A stretch of 64,000 nucleotides of DNA from Solirubrobacteraceae bacterium (GTDB taxonomy: Bacteria > Actinomycetota > Thermoleophilia > Solirubrobacterales > Solirubrobacteraceae): contig JAGIBJ010000051.1 in the NCBI GenBank assembly GCA_017744415.1, positions 106,113 through 170,112 on the forward strand, read 5' to 3'. A model generated the notes under the pieces. The model did not search any database. It saw only the letters and a program-made list of their open reading frames with translations, and had not been told where the DNA came from. Of this stretch, positions 26,575 through 35,658 are shown in pieces. The translations under genes and the position numbers were made by a program. Position 1 is the first letter of the stretch. Every line of letters starts with the position of its first letter.

Positions 26575-28067
26575 CGGGCTGCTCCGGCGGCCGCGGGGGC
26601 ACGGTCGGCGCCGACATCTGGCAGCGCGTCGATCGTGGTGTCGGCACCGTCGGCGCCTGCGATCCGGTGCTGCGCCTTCGGCAGTGCGAGCACGCTGACG
26701 CCGGAGAGGATCACCGCCGCGGCAGCGACGAGATAGGAGTCGTCGAACGCGCGCATCGCCGAAGGGTAGTCGGTCGCGGTGCCGGCAAAGGCGACGAGTA
26801 CTGCGGTGCCGATCACGGCGCCCACCTGCCGCGCGGCTGCATTCACCGCGGAGGCGCTGCCGAACTGCGACTCGGGCACGTCCTGGACCGCCGCAGCCCC
26901 CAGGGCCGGGAAGGCGAGACCGATGCCGACGCCGCTGAGCAGCTGCCCCGGGAGCCAGTCGGTGAGGTAGTCGCCGCCCTGCCCGGGTGCGAGTCGCAGG
27001 ACGAGGATGCCGGCGGCGTAGACGACGGCGCCGGGCAGGATCACCGCGCGGTGACCGAGGCGGTCGGCGACGCGCCCGGCGGCGCCAGCGACGAGTGTCG
27101 ATGCGACGGGCCCGGGCGCGACGGCGAGGCCGGCATGCAGCACCGAGTAGTGCCACACCTCGGTAAGGAACAGGATGTTGCCGAGGATCATCGAGAAGAA
27201 GCCCATCGCAAAGAGCGCGGTGCCGAGCGTGCCGAGCCGGAACGAGGGGATCTTGAGCAGCGCGAGATCCACGGCGGGGCGCGGATGCCGCGCCGAGCGG
27301 AGCACCGCTCCGGTGCTGGCGATGGCAGCCCCGGCGAAGCACCCGAGCGTGGCGGTGGAGAGCCAGCCCCAGTCGTTGCCGCGCACCAGCGCGAGGGCGA
27401 GCAGGCCCAGCGCGAGCGCCACGAGCACCGACCCGAGGAGCTCGGGGATCCCCTTGGAATGTGCATCGCGGCTCTCGTCGAGGCCGCGGGCGCTCGCCCA
27501 CGCGATCGCAGCGATGAGCGGCAGGTTCACGAGGAAGATCCAGCGCCACCCGGCGACCTCGACGAGCGCCCCGCCCAGCACGGGACCGATCGCGGCGGCC
27601 AACGCGGCCGCCGCTCCCCAGATGCCGATGCCGGTCGCGCGGCGCTCGGGTGGGTAGAGCGAGAGGAGCAGCGCCATCGATGCCGGAACGATCATCGCGC
27701 CGGCGATGCCCTGCACGATCCGCGCGGCCGTGAGCACCTGCCAGCTGGGGGCGATCGCGCAGGTCAGGCTCGTGAGTGCGAATCCCACGAGGCCAGCGAT
27801 GAGCAGTCGCCGACGGCCCATGTCGTCGCCGATCCCACCAGCCGGCACGAGCAGCGCGGCGACCGCGATGAAGTAGCCGTCGAGCACCCACACGAGTTCA
27901 TGCGCGCTCGCCCCCGCGAAGTCGGCGCTGAGATCCGGGAACGCGACGTTGACGATCGTCGTATCGAGAAAGACGAGGAACGCCGCGCCACAGACGCCGA
28001 GCAGCGCAAGCGATTGCGATCGCTCGGCCGGGGCGTCAGAAGAGGCAGAGGGAAGCGAGGCAGCCAT
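26571..28067 (-). CDS. DHA2-family (EmrB/QacA-type) drug exporter
   Basis: 498 residues with 14 predicted membrane segments, TM1 motif AFLVFLDTTIVNVAFPDL, loop motif GGIGDDMGRRRLLIAG and motif C (GAAAALAAAIGPVLGG). The usual R of loop 2-3 is replaced in GGIGDD. Inner-membrane proton antiporter of unknown substrate. Its TGA overlaps the start of the following TetR gene, so both are in one message. A palindromic site lies just upstream. Confidence 0.93.
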   Translation of the reverse strand: MAASLPSASSDAPAERSQSLALLGVCGAAFLVFLDTTIVNVAFPDLSADFAGASAHELVWVLDGYFIAVAALLVPAGGIGDDMGRRRLLIAGLVGFALTSLTCAIAPSWQVLTAARIVQGIAGAMIVPASMALLLSLYPPERRATGIGIWGAAAALAAAIGPVLGGALVEVAGWRWIFLVNLPLIAAIAWASARGLDESRDAHSKGIPELLGSVLVALALGLLALALVRGNDWGWLSTATLGCFAGAAIASTGAVLRSARHPRPAVDLALLKIPSFRLGTLGTALFAMGFFSMILGNILFLTEVWHYSVLHAGLAVAPGPVASTLVAGAAGRVADRLGHRAVILPGAVVYAAGILVLRLAPGQGGDYLTDWLPGQLLSGVGIGLAFPALGAAAVQDVPESQFGSASAVNAAARQVGAVIGTAVLVAFAGTATDYPSAMRAFDDSYLVAAAAVILSGVSVLALPKAQHRIAGADGADTTIDALPDVGADRAPAAAGAAR

Positions 28068-28080
28068 GACGGAGCCCCAC

Positions 28081-28098
28081 TCTGGAGTATTACTCTGG
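28081..28098. promoter_or_regulatory. Probable TetR operator of the exporter-TetR operon
   Basis: The 18-bp segment TCTGGAGTATTACTCTGG centres on the perfect palindrome GAGTATTACTC, 14 bp before the exporter ATG. TTGACA (minus strand, about 28101-28107) sits next to it but has no well-spaced -10. The self-encoded TetR protein is the likely binder. Confidence 0.5.
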
Positions 28099-28109
28099 CG
28101 ATGTCAAGG

Positions 28110-28136
28110 CTTGGCCAGAGCAACGCTCTGGCCAAG
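28110..28136 (-). terminator. Hairpin terminator of pgk
   Basis: CTTGGCCAGAGC (28110-28121) and GCTCTGGCCAAG (28125-28136) form a perfect 12-bp stem with a 3-nt loop, 10 nt after the pgk stop. No T-run follows. Confidence 0.65.
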
Positions 28137-28146
28137 CTCGGTACAG

Positions 28147-29316
28147 CTAGCGGACGGCCTCGACGCCTGGTAGCGCCTTGCCCTCGAGCAGCTCGAGCGA
28201 CGCGCCGCCACCGGTGGAGACGTGGGTCATCTTGTCGGCGAGCCCGAACTGGGTGACCGCGGCGACGGAGTCGCCGCCACCGATCACGGTGATGGCGTCG
28301 GTCTCGGCGCAGGCCTCGGCGACGGCGCGGGTGCCGGCAGCGAACGGAGGCAGCTCGAAAGCGCCCATCGGGCCGTTCCAGAGCACGGAGCCCGCGGCCT
28401 TCACGAGCTCGGCGGCGCGCGCGGCACTCTTCGGGCCGACGTCGAGACCCATCCAACCCTCCGGCGTGTCGACGCCGTCGATCACCTGCACTGCGGTGTC
28501 GGCGGAGAACGACTCGCCACAGGTGAGGTCGACCGCGAGGACGAGCTTGTCGCCGCCCTTGGCCAGCGCCTGCTCAGCGAGCGGCACGCCGGCTTCCTCG
28601 CAGAGGCTGCCGCCGACGCTGTGGCCCTGCGCCTTGTAGAACGGGAAGAGCATCGCGCCCCCGATGATCACGTGATCGGCGATGTCGAGGAAGCGGTCGA
28701 GAACGCCGATCTTGTCGCTCACCTTCGAGCCGCCGACGATGGCGACGAGCGGGCGCTTGGGCTCGGCCAGGATGCCCTCCAGCGTCTCGACCTCCTTCTG
28801 CAGCAGCAGGCCGGCGACGGCCTTCGGCGCGAGGATCTCCGCGACGCCCGCCGTTGACGCGTGCGCGCGGTGCGCGGCGCCGAAGGCATCGTTCACGTAG
28901 GCGTCGGCGAGGCCGGCCAGCGCGGCCGCGAGCTCCGGGTCGTTCTTCGTCTCACCCGCCTCGAAGCGGACGTTCTCGAGGAGCAGGATGTCGCCCTCGG
29001 CGAGGTCCTCGGCGAGCGCCGTCACCTCGTCGCCCACGACGGCCGGCGCCAGCGTCACGTGGCCACCGACGAGCTCGCCGAGGCGTGCCGCGACCGGAGC
29101 CAGGGAGTACTTTGGATCCACCTCGCCCTTGGGGCGCCCGAGGTGCGAGACGAGGATCAGCTTCGCCCCCTGGCCGCTGAGCTGCTGGATCGTCGGCAGG
29201 GCGGCGCGGATGCGGGTGTCGTCGGTGATCGTCGAGCCGTCAAGCGGCACGTTGAAGTCGACGCGCACGAGCACGCGCTGGCCACGCACATCACCAAGGT
29301 CGGCAAGGGTCTTCAT
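28147..29316 (-). CDS. pgk: Phosphoglycerate kinase
   Basis: 389 residues, normal length. Transfers phosphate from 1,3-bisphosphoglycerate to ADP in glycolysis. N-terminal family motif RVLVRVDFNVPLD (about 15-27), substrate HLGRPKG (about 59-65), hinge and C-domain nucleotide sites VGGSKVSDKIGVL (about 195-207), and the closing GGGDSVAAV (about 350-358) and STGGGASLE. ATG 29316. Transcribed after gap, 267 bp apart, with a hairpin between them. Confidence 0.98.
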   Translation of the reverse strand: MKTLADLGDVRGQRVLVRVDFNVPLDGSTITDDTRIRAALPTIQQLSGQGAKLILVSHLGRPKGEVDPKYSLAPVAARLGELVGGHVTLAPAVVGDEVTALAEDLAEGDILLLENVRFEAGETKNDPELAAALAGLADAYVNDAFGAAHRAHASTAGVAEILAPKAVAGLLLQKEVETLEGILAEPKRPLVAIVGGSKVSDKIGVLDRFLDIADHVIIGGAMLFPFYKAQGHSVGGSLCEEAGVPLAEQALAKGGDKLVLAVDLTCGESFSADTAVQVIDGVDTPEGWMGLDVGPKSAARAAELVKAAGSVLWNGPMGAFELPPFAAGTRAVAEACAETDAITVIGGGDSVAAVTQFGLADKMTHVSTGGGASLELLEGKALPGVEAVR

Positions 29317-29468
29317 TGGTCAGTCTCCAAGACGATGAGGAAGCGTCGGCGATCCAGAACGACGACGCAGTACACACGAGTGCCTCACCGACCACCGACG
29401 AGGGCTCCCCGGGAATGCCAACGGCCCGCAAGCTCCAACGACGGAACCGGCGAGCCGGGGGCAGGATT

Positions 29469-29500
29469 GCCTCCGGGAGGGACAGTGCCCTACCGGAGGC
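29469..29500 (-). terminator. Strong hairpin between gap and pgk
   Basis: GCCTCCGG (29469-29476) pairs with CCGGAGGC (29493-29500), and an inner AGGG/CCCT stem extends it. It lies about 84 nt past the gap stop, in a 267-bp gene-free gap. It could stop or attenuate transcription, or stabilise a processed gap message. The rest of the gap shows no gene. Confidence 0.5.
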
Positions 29501-29583
29501 CGCGCGAGCTTGCGAGCCCGGGCGTGAGGGTGTCCCGACGGAGGCAACCCTGCCACCGGCGGAAACCCGTCAGAAGCAGCGAG

Positions 29584-30693
<1,110 letters not shown>

Positions 30694-30805
30694 CTATCGA
30701 GCCGCACCGTGCGCGCGCGTGGACGTTGCGCCCGATGCAGCGATTACTGACGCTCCGACCACCAGGGACGACGGCCCGTCGACCTCCCACAGCCCCAGCC
30801 CGACG

Positions 30806-30856
30806 CGTTCTGGCATGCGTTTTTACCCACCACGGGTAAAAACGCATGCCAGAACG
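30806..30856. repeat. 23-bp perfect inverted repeat with 5-nt spacer
   Basis: The arm at 30806-30828 starts CGTTCTGGCATGCG and ends TTTTTACCC; its exact complement fills 30834-30856, with ACCAC between. It is between two divergent genes, so it is not a terminator of either. It is far longer than a usual operator and could be a cruciform-forming site, a double operator, or a REP-like element. Origin unknown. Confidence 0.75.
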
Positions 30857-30909
30857 GGCTCGAGGTGGGCGCCCGGCCGGACACAGGGCCGAGTGACGAT
30901 GCGCCAAGA

Positions 30910-30937
30910 CAACCTTTGCGCTAACGCAACCTTTGCG
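30910..30937. promoter_or_regulatory. Probable MarR operator
   Basis: CAACCTTTGCG occurs twice as a direct repeat with a 17-bp period (30910-30920, 30927-30937). The two flank the palindrome TTGCGctaaCGCAA (30916-30929). The site ends 10 bp before the MarR ATG, a suitable place for self-repression. Confidence 0.55.
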
Positions 30938-30946
30938 GAAGCGCGT

Positions 30947-31483
30947 ATGGTTGCGCCCGTGCAAGTTGATGGCCTCTCCGACGACCCGCTCGCGACGCGG
31001 TTCTTCACCGTCCTCATCCGGATGGTGAAGGGCAGCCAGCACCAGGCCATGGCGCTCACCGCCGAGTACGACCTCACGCTGACGCAGCTGCGGCTGCTCT
31101 ACGTGCTCGACCACGCGGGCGAGCCCCGCCCGGTGAGCGCGCTCGGCGAAGCGGTCGGCCTCTCCCCCGCCGCCACCGGCCGCGCGATCGACGCGCTCCA
31201 CAAGGCGGGCCTCGTGTCTCGCAACGAAGACCCGGAGGACCGGCGGATCAAGCGCATCGCGCTGAGCGAGCCGGGCCACGACGCGATCGAGCGCATCACC
31301 CGTGCGCGCTTCGCCGCCATCCGCGACTTCGTCGGCGCGCTCAGCGGCGAGGAGCGCACGGCGCTCGAGGGCGCGATCGACACCCTGGCTGACCTCTCGG
31401 CCGACCACTTCCCAGGATTCGCCCCCGGCTGCACCCCGGGCGCGACGCCGACTTCCCCCGACCCCCAGGAGACGCCCGCATGA
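30947..31483 (+). CDS. MarR-family transcriptional regulator
   Basis: 178 residues with the winged helix-turn-helix at about 45-115: LTLTQLRLLYVLDHAG, then LSPAATGRAIDALHKAGLVSR and the wing EDPEDRRIKRIALSE. Dimerises through terminal helices; the last 20 residues are Pro/Thr-rich. ATG 30947 is chosen since ATG 30899 lies upstream of the operator. Its stop overlaps the exporter ATG (ATGA), so it is the exporter's co-transcribed and likely self-controlling regulator. Confidence 0.88.
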   Translation: MVAPVQVDGLSDDPLATRFFTVLIRMVKGSQHQAMALTAEYDLTLTQLRLLYVLDHAGEPRPVSALGEAVGLSPAATGRAIDALHKAGLVSRNEDPEDRRIKRIALSEPGHDAIERITRARFAAIRDFVGALSGEERTALEGAIDTLADLSADHFPGFAPGCTPGATPTSPDPQETPA

Positions 31484-33057
31484 GCCAGCCATCTGCGCCC
31501 GGCGGTTACGCCAACACCTCGACCGAGCTCGATCCGGCCCTGCTGCGCGTTGCAGCGGTCGTCGTGCTCGGCACATTCATGTCGATCCTCGACACAACCA
31601 TCGTCAACGTCGCGATCAACGACCTCGCGAAGGAGTTCAACTCCACGCTGCCCACGATCCAGTGGGTGTCGACGGGCTACATGCTCGCGCTGGCGACGGT
31701 CATCCCGCTCACGGGCTACTTCGCCGACCGGTTCGGCACCAAGCGGCTCTACATGATCTCGATCGGTCTCTTCCTGGCCGGCTCGATCCTCTCGGGCGCG
31801 GCGTGGTCGGCGGAGTCGCTGATCGCGTTCCGTGTGTTGCAGGGCCTCGGCGGCGGCATGATCATGCCCGCCGGCATGACGATCCTCACCCACGCGGCCG
31901 GGCCGCAGCGGATGGGTCGCGTGATGGGCCTCGTCGGCGTGCCGATGCTCCTCGGCCCGATCCTGGGCCCGATCCTCGGCGGCCTGTTCGTCGACCAGTT
32001 CACGCTCTTCGGGCTCACGTTCGACTGGCGCTGGATCTTCTACGTGAACGTGCCCGTCGGCATCGTCGCCCTGCTCATGGCGCAACGCTTCCTTCCGACC
32101 GACGAGAGCAAGCCGCACCACAAGCTCGACTGGCTCGGCGTGCTGCTCCTCTCCCCCGGCATGGCGATCTTCGTCTACGGCCTCGCCGAGACGGCCTCGG
32201 CCGGCGGCTTCGGCTCCACGAAGACGCTCGTGCCGGTGATCGTCGGCACCGTGCTGGTGCTGGCCTTCATCCGCCACGCCTCGCGCGACGAGGACCCGCT
32301 CATCGACGTGAGCCTCTTCAAGAAGATGCCGGTCGGCCCGTCCGCCGGCACGACGTTCCTCTTCGGCACGGCGTTCTTCGGCACGATGTTCCTCGTCCCG
32401 CTCTACCTGCAGATCGTGCACGGCAAGAGCGCGTTCGACTCGGGCCTGCTGATCGCCCCTCAGGGCATCGGCGCGATGATCATGATGCCCGTCTCGGGCC
32501 GCCTCACCGACAAGACCGGTCCGGGCCGCATCGTGCTGGTGGGCCTCGCGCTGGTCACGTCCGCGATGCTCGCACTCACGCAGGTCGACGAGAACACGTC
32601 GCTCTGGATCTTCTGCGCGATCCTCTTCGTCAACGGCCTCGGCATGGGCAGCACGATGATGCCCGCGATGAGCGCCGCGATGCGGTCGCTGCAGCGCGAC
32701 GAGGTGGCCCGCGCCACCTCCGGCCTCAACGTGGTGCAGCGCACCGGCGGCGCGATGGGCACGGCGATCCTCGCGGTCGTCCTCACCCACCAGCTCCAGG
32801 ACCGTCTGCCCGGGAACGGCGCGAGCGGCGAGCAGGGGCTCGGCGCGCTGTCGTCGGTGCCCGCATCCGAGAAGGCGCAGATCGTGCCGTCGATCGCCGA
32901 TGCGTTCGGCCACACCTTCTGGTGGTCCGCGGTGATCATCGCCATCGCGTTCATCCCGGCGTACTTCCTGCCGCGTGACAAGCCCGTCATGCCGGAGGCC
33001 CCGTCGGGCGCCGGCGGCCAGCAGGCTGCGCAGGCTCCGGCTCTGATGGTCGACTAG
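31480..33057 (+). CDS. DHA2-family (EmrB-type) multidrug exporter
   Basis: 525 residues with 14 membrane segments and TM1 motif FMSILDTTIVNVAINDL, loop motif GYFADRFGTKRLY and a motif-C-like glycine/proline run in TM5 (GPILGPILGG). Inner-membrane proton-coupled efflux. Coupled to the MarR gene through an ATGA overlap. This is the third exporter of the same class within 9 kb, each with its own regulator. A strong terminator follows. Confidence 0.94.
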   Translation: MSQPSAPGGYANTSTELDPALLRVAAVVVLGTFMSILDTTIVNVAINDLAKEFNSTLPTIQWVSTGYMLALATVIPLTGYFADRFGTKRLYMISIGLFLAGSILSGAAWSAESLIAFRVLQGLGGGMIMPAGMTILTHAAGPQRMGRVMGLVGVPMLLGPILGPILGGLFVDQFTLFGLTFDWRWIFYVNVPVGIVALLMAQRFLPTDESKPHHKLDWLGVLLLSPGMAIFVYGLAETASAGGFGSTKTLVPVIVGTVLVLAFIRHASRDEDPLIDVSLFKKMPVGPSAGTTFLFGTAFFGTMFLVPLYLQIVHGKSAFDSGLLIAPQGIGAMIMMPVSGRLTDKTGPGRIVLVGLALVTSAMLALTQVDENTSLWIFCAILFVNGLGMGSTMMPAMSAAMRSLQRDEVARATSGLNVVQRTGGAMGTAILAVVLTHQLQDRLPGNGASGEQGLGALSSVPASEKAQIVPSIADAFGHTFWWSAVIIAIAFIPAYFLPRDKPVMPEAPSGAGGQQAAQAPALMVD

Positions 33058-33066
33058 CGCCATACG

Positions 33067-33108
33067 AGAACGGGCGGCCTCCGCATTGCTGCGGAGGCCG
33101 CCCGTTCT
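33067..33108. terminator. Bidirectional hairpin terminator
   Basis: A perfect 19-bp stem: the arm AGAACGGGCGGCCTCCGCA (33067-33085) and its complement (33090-33108), loop TTGC. It lies between the convergent exporter and SDR genes. Confidence 0.85.
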
Positions 33109-33174
33109 GCTGCTTGCGCCCACCGACCCGGCGGGCGCTGGGTCGCCAGCAGACGACCCGTGGGCTCTGAGGAG

Positions 33175-34230
33175 CTAGGCGGCGACGCGCTCCGGGGCCT
33201 TGCCCCAGTCGACCTCGGTCGCGTAGTCCATGAGGTTCTCGAAGTAGTCCCGCAGCGGGCGGGCTTCGATGCCCCGCGAGGCGAGGAACTCCTTGGTGAG
33301 CGGGTCGCGGTAGTCGGCACGCACGTCGAAGTACGGCAGCACGTGCGCTGCACGCTCGAGGCCAAGTCGGGCCTTCTCGCGAGCGTCGTCCGGGAGCTGG
33401 TCGATCAGGTCGTCGAGCTGCTGGGCCGACATGATCTGGCCGACGGGGCGATCGAAGTAGTCGGCGCCGAGCTGTACGAGCTCGCCGACCGTCGTCGCGT
33501 TCTCGCAGGCAGCGAGCAGATGCGTGCGGCCCGGGGCGATGTCGAGCAGCTCCATCATCGCGTCGGCGACGAAGTCGATCGGGACGACATCGACGGGCGC
33601 CTCGGCCCGACCGGGGGCGACGTGCAGCTTGCCGAGCGCGTAGGCCTTCATCGGCGGGTAGAGCACGTTGAACGCGTTGGTGCGGCCGGTGTACTGGTCG
33701 CCGACGACGATCGCGGGACGCACCACCTGGGTCGGGAGACCGGAGGCGTTCACGAGCACCTCGGCCTCATGCTTGGACTGCTCGTACGTGTTGCGGAAAC
33801 CCTGACCGCGCTCGAGGTCGTCCGGACCGAACGTGCCCTCGAAGTCGCCGGCGACGTACGCCGTGCTCACGTGCATGAAGCGCTCGAGGCCTTCGAACGT
33901 GGCGGCGAGGTCGAGCAGGCGACGGGTGCCCTCGACGTTGATCTCGCGCTGCTCCTCGATCGGGAGCGTGAAGGAGACGGAGGCCGCGCAGTGGATCACC
34001 TGTGACACCGGAACGGGCGGCGCGGGCAGCGGCGCGTCCTCCGTGAGGTCGGCCATGAGCAGGTGCAGGCGCGGGTGCTCGAAGCCGAGCGGACGCCGGA
34101 CGAGTGCGACGACGGTGCGGTCGGTGCGTGCGAGCAGGCGGGCGAGGACTTCTCCGCCCAAGAGGCCCGTGGCCCCCGTGAGCAGGATGGCGCCCTCATC
34201 GACCGGAACCTTCGAGAACTCGTTCGCCAT
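33175..34230 (-). CDS. Extended SDR oxidoreductase (thioester-reductase/epimerase-like)
   Basis: 351 residues. NAD(P)-binding motif LLTGATGLLG (16-25), the HCAASVSF strand, active-site pattern with STAYVAG and YEQSKHEAE (Tyr and Lys spaced by three), then VRPAIVVGDQYTG. The extended SDR fold most like the reductase domain that acts on thioesters or fatty-acyl groups (NAD_binding_4 type). Substrate unknown. ATG 34230 has AAAGGATC upstream. It follows a 421-bp gene-free region beyond rapZ, occupying the place where yvcK and whiA are usually found. Confidence 0.86.
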   Translation of the reverse strand: MANEFSKVPVDEGAILLTGATGLLGGEVLARLLARTDRTVVALVRRPLGFEHPRLHLLMADLTEDAPLPAPPVPVSQVIHCAASVSFTLPIEEQREINVEGTRRLLDLAATFEGLERFMHVSTAYVAGDFEGTFGPDDLERGQGFRNTYEQSKHEAEVLVNASGLPTQVVRPAIVVGDQYTGRTNAFNVLYPPMKAYALGKLHVAPGRAEAPVDVVPIDFVADAMMELLDIAPGRTHLLAACENATTVGELVQLGADYFDRPVGQIMSAQQLDDLIDQLPDDAREKARLGLERAAHVLPYFDVRADYRDPLTKEFLASRGIEARPLRDYFENLMDYATEVDWGKAPERVAA

Positions 34231-34651
34231 TGGCGATCCTTTCGGTGTGATGCGTCGGCTGGTGGCAGCCCGGCGTGCGCTCTCTCGGTCGCTGCGCCGT
34301 GCACTCACCATCGATCCGGTCATCGGCCATGTCAAGGGCCGCTTGACCAGCTCAACACGACCTTCATGTGGTACCCGAAGGGACCCCCAAAGCCCAGCTA
34401 ATGGCCAATTTCGGGGGTGTTGGAAAATCGACGTGACATGCGTCCGGTGTATCTCGCGGGACCGGCATTTTCGGCCCGTCGGCCAACTGCTCTCGCTCCC
34501 TGTTGGCCGACTGGCCAAAGCACGGCCTGTGTGGGCCATCGCACGCGCCCCGACGACCACCGGCGACCAGGGGTCCGTGCCATCCGCGCGGCGAGCGGAC
34601 GGCTCGCATGGTGGTGGCTGGGCGGCGGTGACCGAGGAGCTGGTGGGTGCG
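34231..34651. other. 421-bp gene-free region between rapZ and the SDR gene
   Basis: No supported gene. On the minus strand TTGACA (34335 to 34330) and GATGGT (34312 to 34307), 17 bp apart, could be the SDR promoter. Further left GTCGGCCAAC and GTTGGCCGAC form an inverted repeat (listed separately). Base composition is locally more AT-rich than the flanks. Confidence 0.45.
34478..34511. promoter_or_regulatory. 10-bp perfect inverted repeat, candidate operator
   Basis: GTCGGCCAAC (34478-34487) and GTTGGCCGAC (34502-34511), spacer 14 bp, followed by a half-site-like TGGCCAAAG. The pattern suits a two-site dimer binder controlling the SDR gene; the regulator is unknown. A rapZ terminator role is also possible, but it lies 140 bp past the rapZ stop. 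Confidence 0.42.
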
Positions 34652-35593
34652 TCAGCCGCCGAGGCCGAGATCGCGGTGGCGCGTCTCGGCCCAGAACTCG
34701 TCGCCGCCCGAGTAGCGCTTGGCGAGCTGCTCGGAGATTGCGACCGAGCGATGCTTGCCGCCGGTGCACCCGATGCCGATCGTGAGATGCGACTTGCCCT
34801 CGGCCGCGTAGCGCGGCAGCAGGAAGTCGAGCAGCGGCAGCAGGTGGTCGTAGAAGGCCTGGAGCTGGCCGTCCTGCTCGATGTACTCGAGCACCTCGGG
34901 ATCGTCGCGGCCGTTCTTGCTGCGGAGCGTGGGATCCCAGTGTGGGTTCGGGAGGAAGCGCACGTCGAAGACGAGGTCGGCGTCGCGCACGACGCCGCGC
35001 TTGAAGCCGAAGCTCTCGAAGGTGACCGACATGCGCTCGGTCGCGTCGCGCGGCAGGAGCTCGGCGATGATGCGGTTGCGCAGGTCGTGGACGGTGAGGC
35101 CGGTGCTGTCGATCACCGTGTCGGCGAGCGCCTCCACTCCGGCGAGCACTGCGCGCTCGGCGGCGATGCCCTCGGCGACGGAGCCGTGCGGCGCGAGCGG
35201 GTGGCGACGGCGCGTCTCCTTGTAGCGGGTGACGAGCGCGTCCTCCTCCGCTCGGAGGAAGACGATGCGGTGCACCGTGCCGTGCTCCTCGAGGTCTTCG
35301 AGCACGCGCTGGAGCTGGGTGAAGTAGCTGCCGCCCCGCACGTCGCACACCACCGCGGCGCGCTCGACCTTGCTGCCGGGGTGGCGGAAGAGGTCGACGA
35401 GCTGGCCGATCATCTCCGGCGGGAGGTTGTCGACGCAGAAGTATCCCTGGTCCTCGAACACGGCGATCGCCGTCGACTTGCCCGCGCCCGAGTAGCCGGT
35501 GATCACGACGAAGTCCTGCAGGCTGACCTCGGCACCCGCTCCTTCAGCGGCGGGCGTCGGCGAGTCCGGGGTGGCTGGCGGCGGCTGGGTCAT
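34652..35593 (-). CDS. rapZ: RapZ/YvcJ-type P-loop nucleotide-binding protein
   Basis: 313 residues. Walker A GYSGAGKS (33-40), the DNLPPEMIGQLVDLF segment typical of the family, RSVAISEQLA near the C-terminus and GIGCTGGKH. The family binds nucleotides, and in Enterobacteria controls glucosamine-6-phosphate synthase through a small RNA; in Actinobacteria the role is less clear. The N-terminal 22 residues are a Pro/Ala-rich extension. It follows uvrC on the same strand, as is usual. Confidence 0.95.
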   Translation of the reverse strand: MTQPPPATPDSPTPAAEGAGAEVSLQDFVVITGYSGAGKSTAIAVFEDQGYFCVDNLPPEMIGQLVDLFRHPGSKVERAAVVCDVRGGSYFTQLQRVLEDLEEHGTVHRIVFLRAEEDALVTRYKETRRRHPLAPHGSVAEGIAAERAVLAGVEALADTVIDSTGLTVHDLRNRIIAELLPRDATERMSVTFESFGFKRGVVRDADLVFDVRFLPNPHWDPTLRSKNGRDDPEVLEYIEQDGQLQAFYDHLLPLLDFLLPRYAAEGKSHLTIGIGCTGGKHRSVAISEQLAKRYSGGDEFWAETRHRDLGLGG

Positions 35594-35658
35594 CGCGTCT
35601 GCCCTGGACGCTACCGGACCCTCCGGCCCCCTCCGTGAACGCCGGGCGGGCGGCCCGG

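Noticed and set aside
28110..28136. Operator for the second exporter
   Set aside because: Although palindromic, it lies 10 nt after the pgk stop with a 3-nt loop, so a terminator is the simpler reading; the separate GAGTATTACTC dyad suits the operator.
30719..30946. Longer N-terminus for the MarR gene
   Set aside because: It would read through the 51-bp inverted repeat and the probable operator; the winged-helix family does not need it.
34417..34785. Possible small gene in the rapZ-SDR gap
   Set aside because: Arg/Ala-rich composition typical of spurious GC-rich frames, overlaps rapZ, and has no coding support; promoter-like sequence explains the region better.
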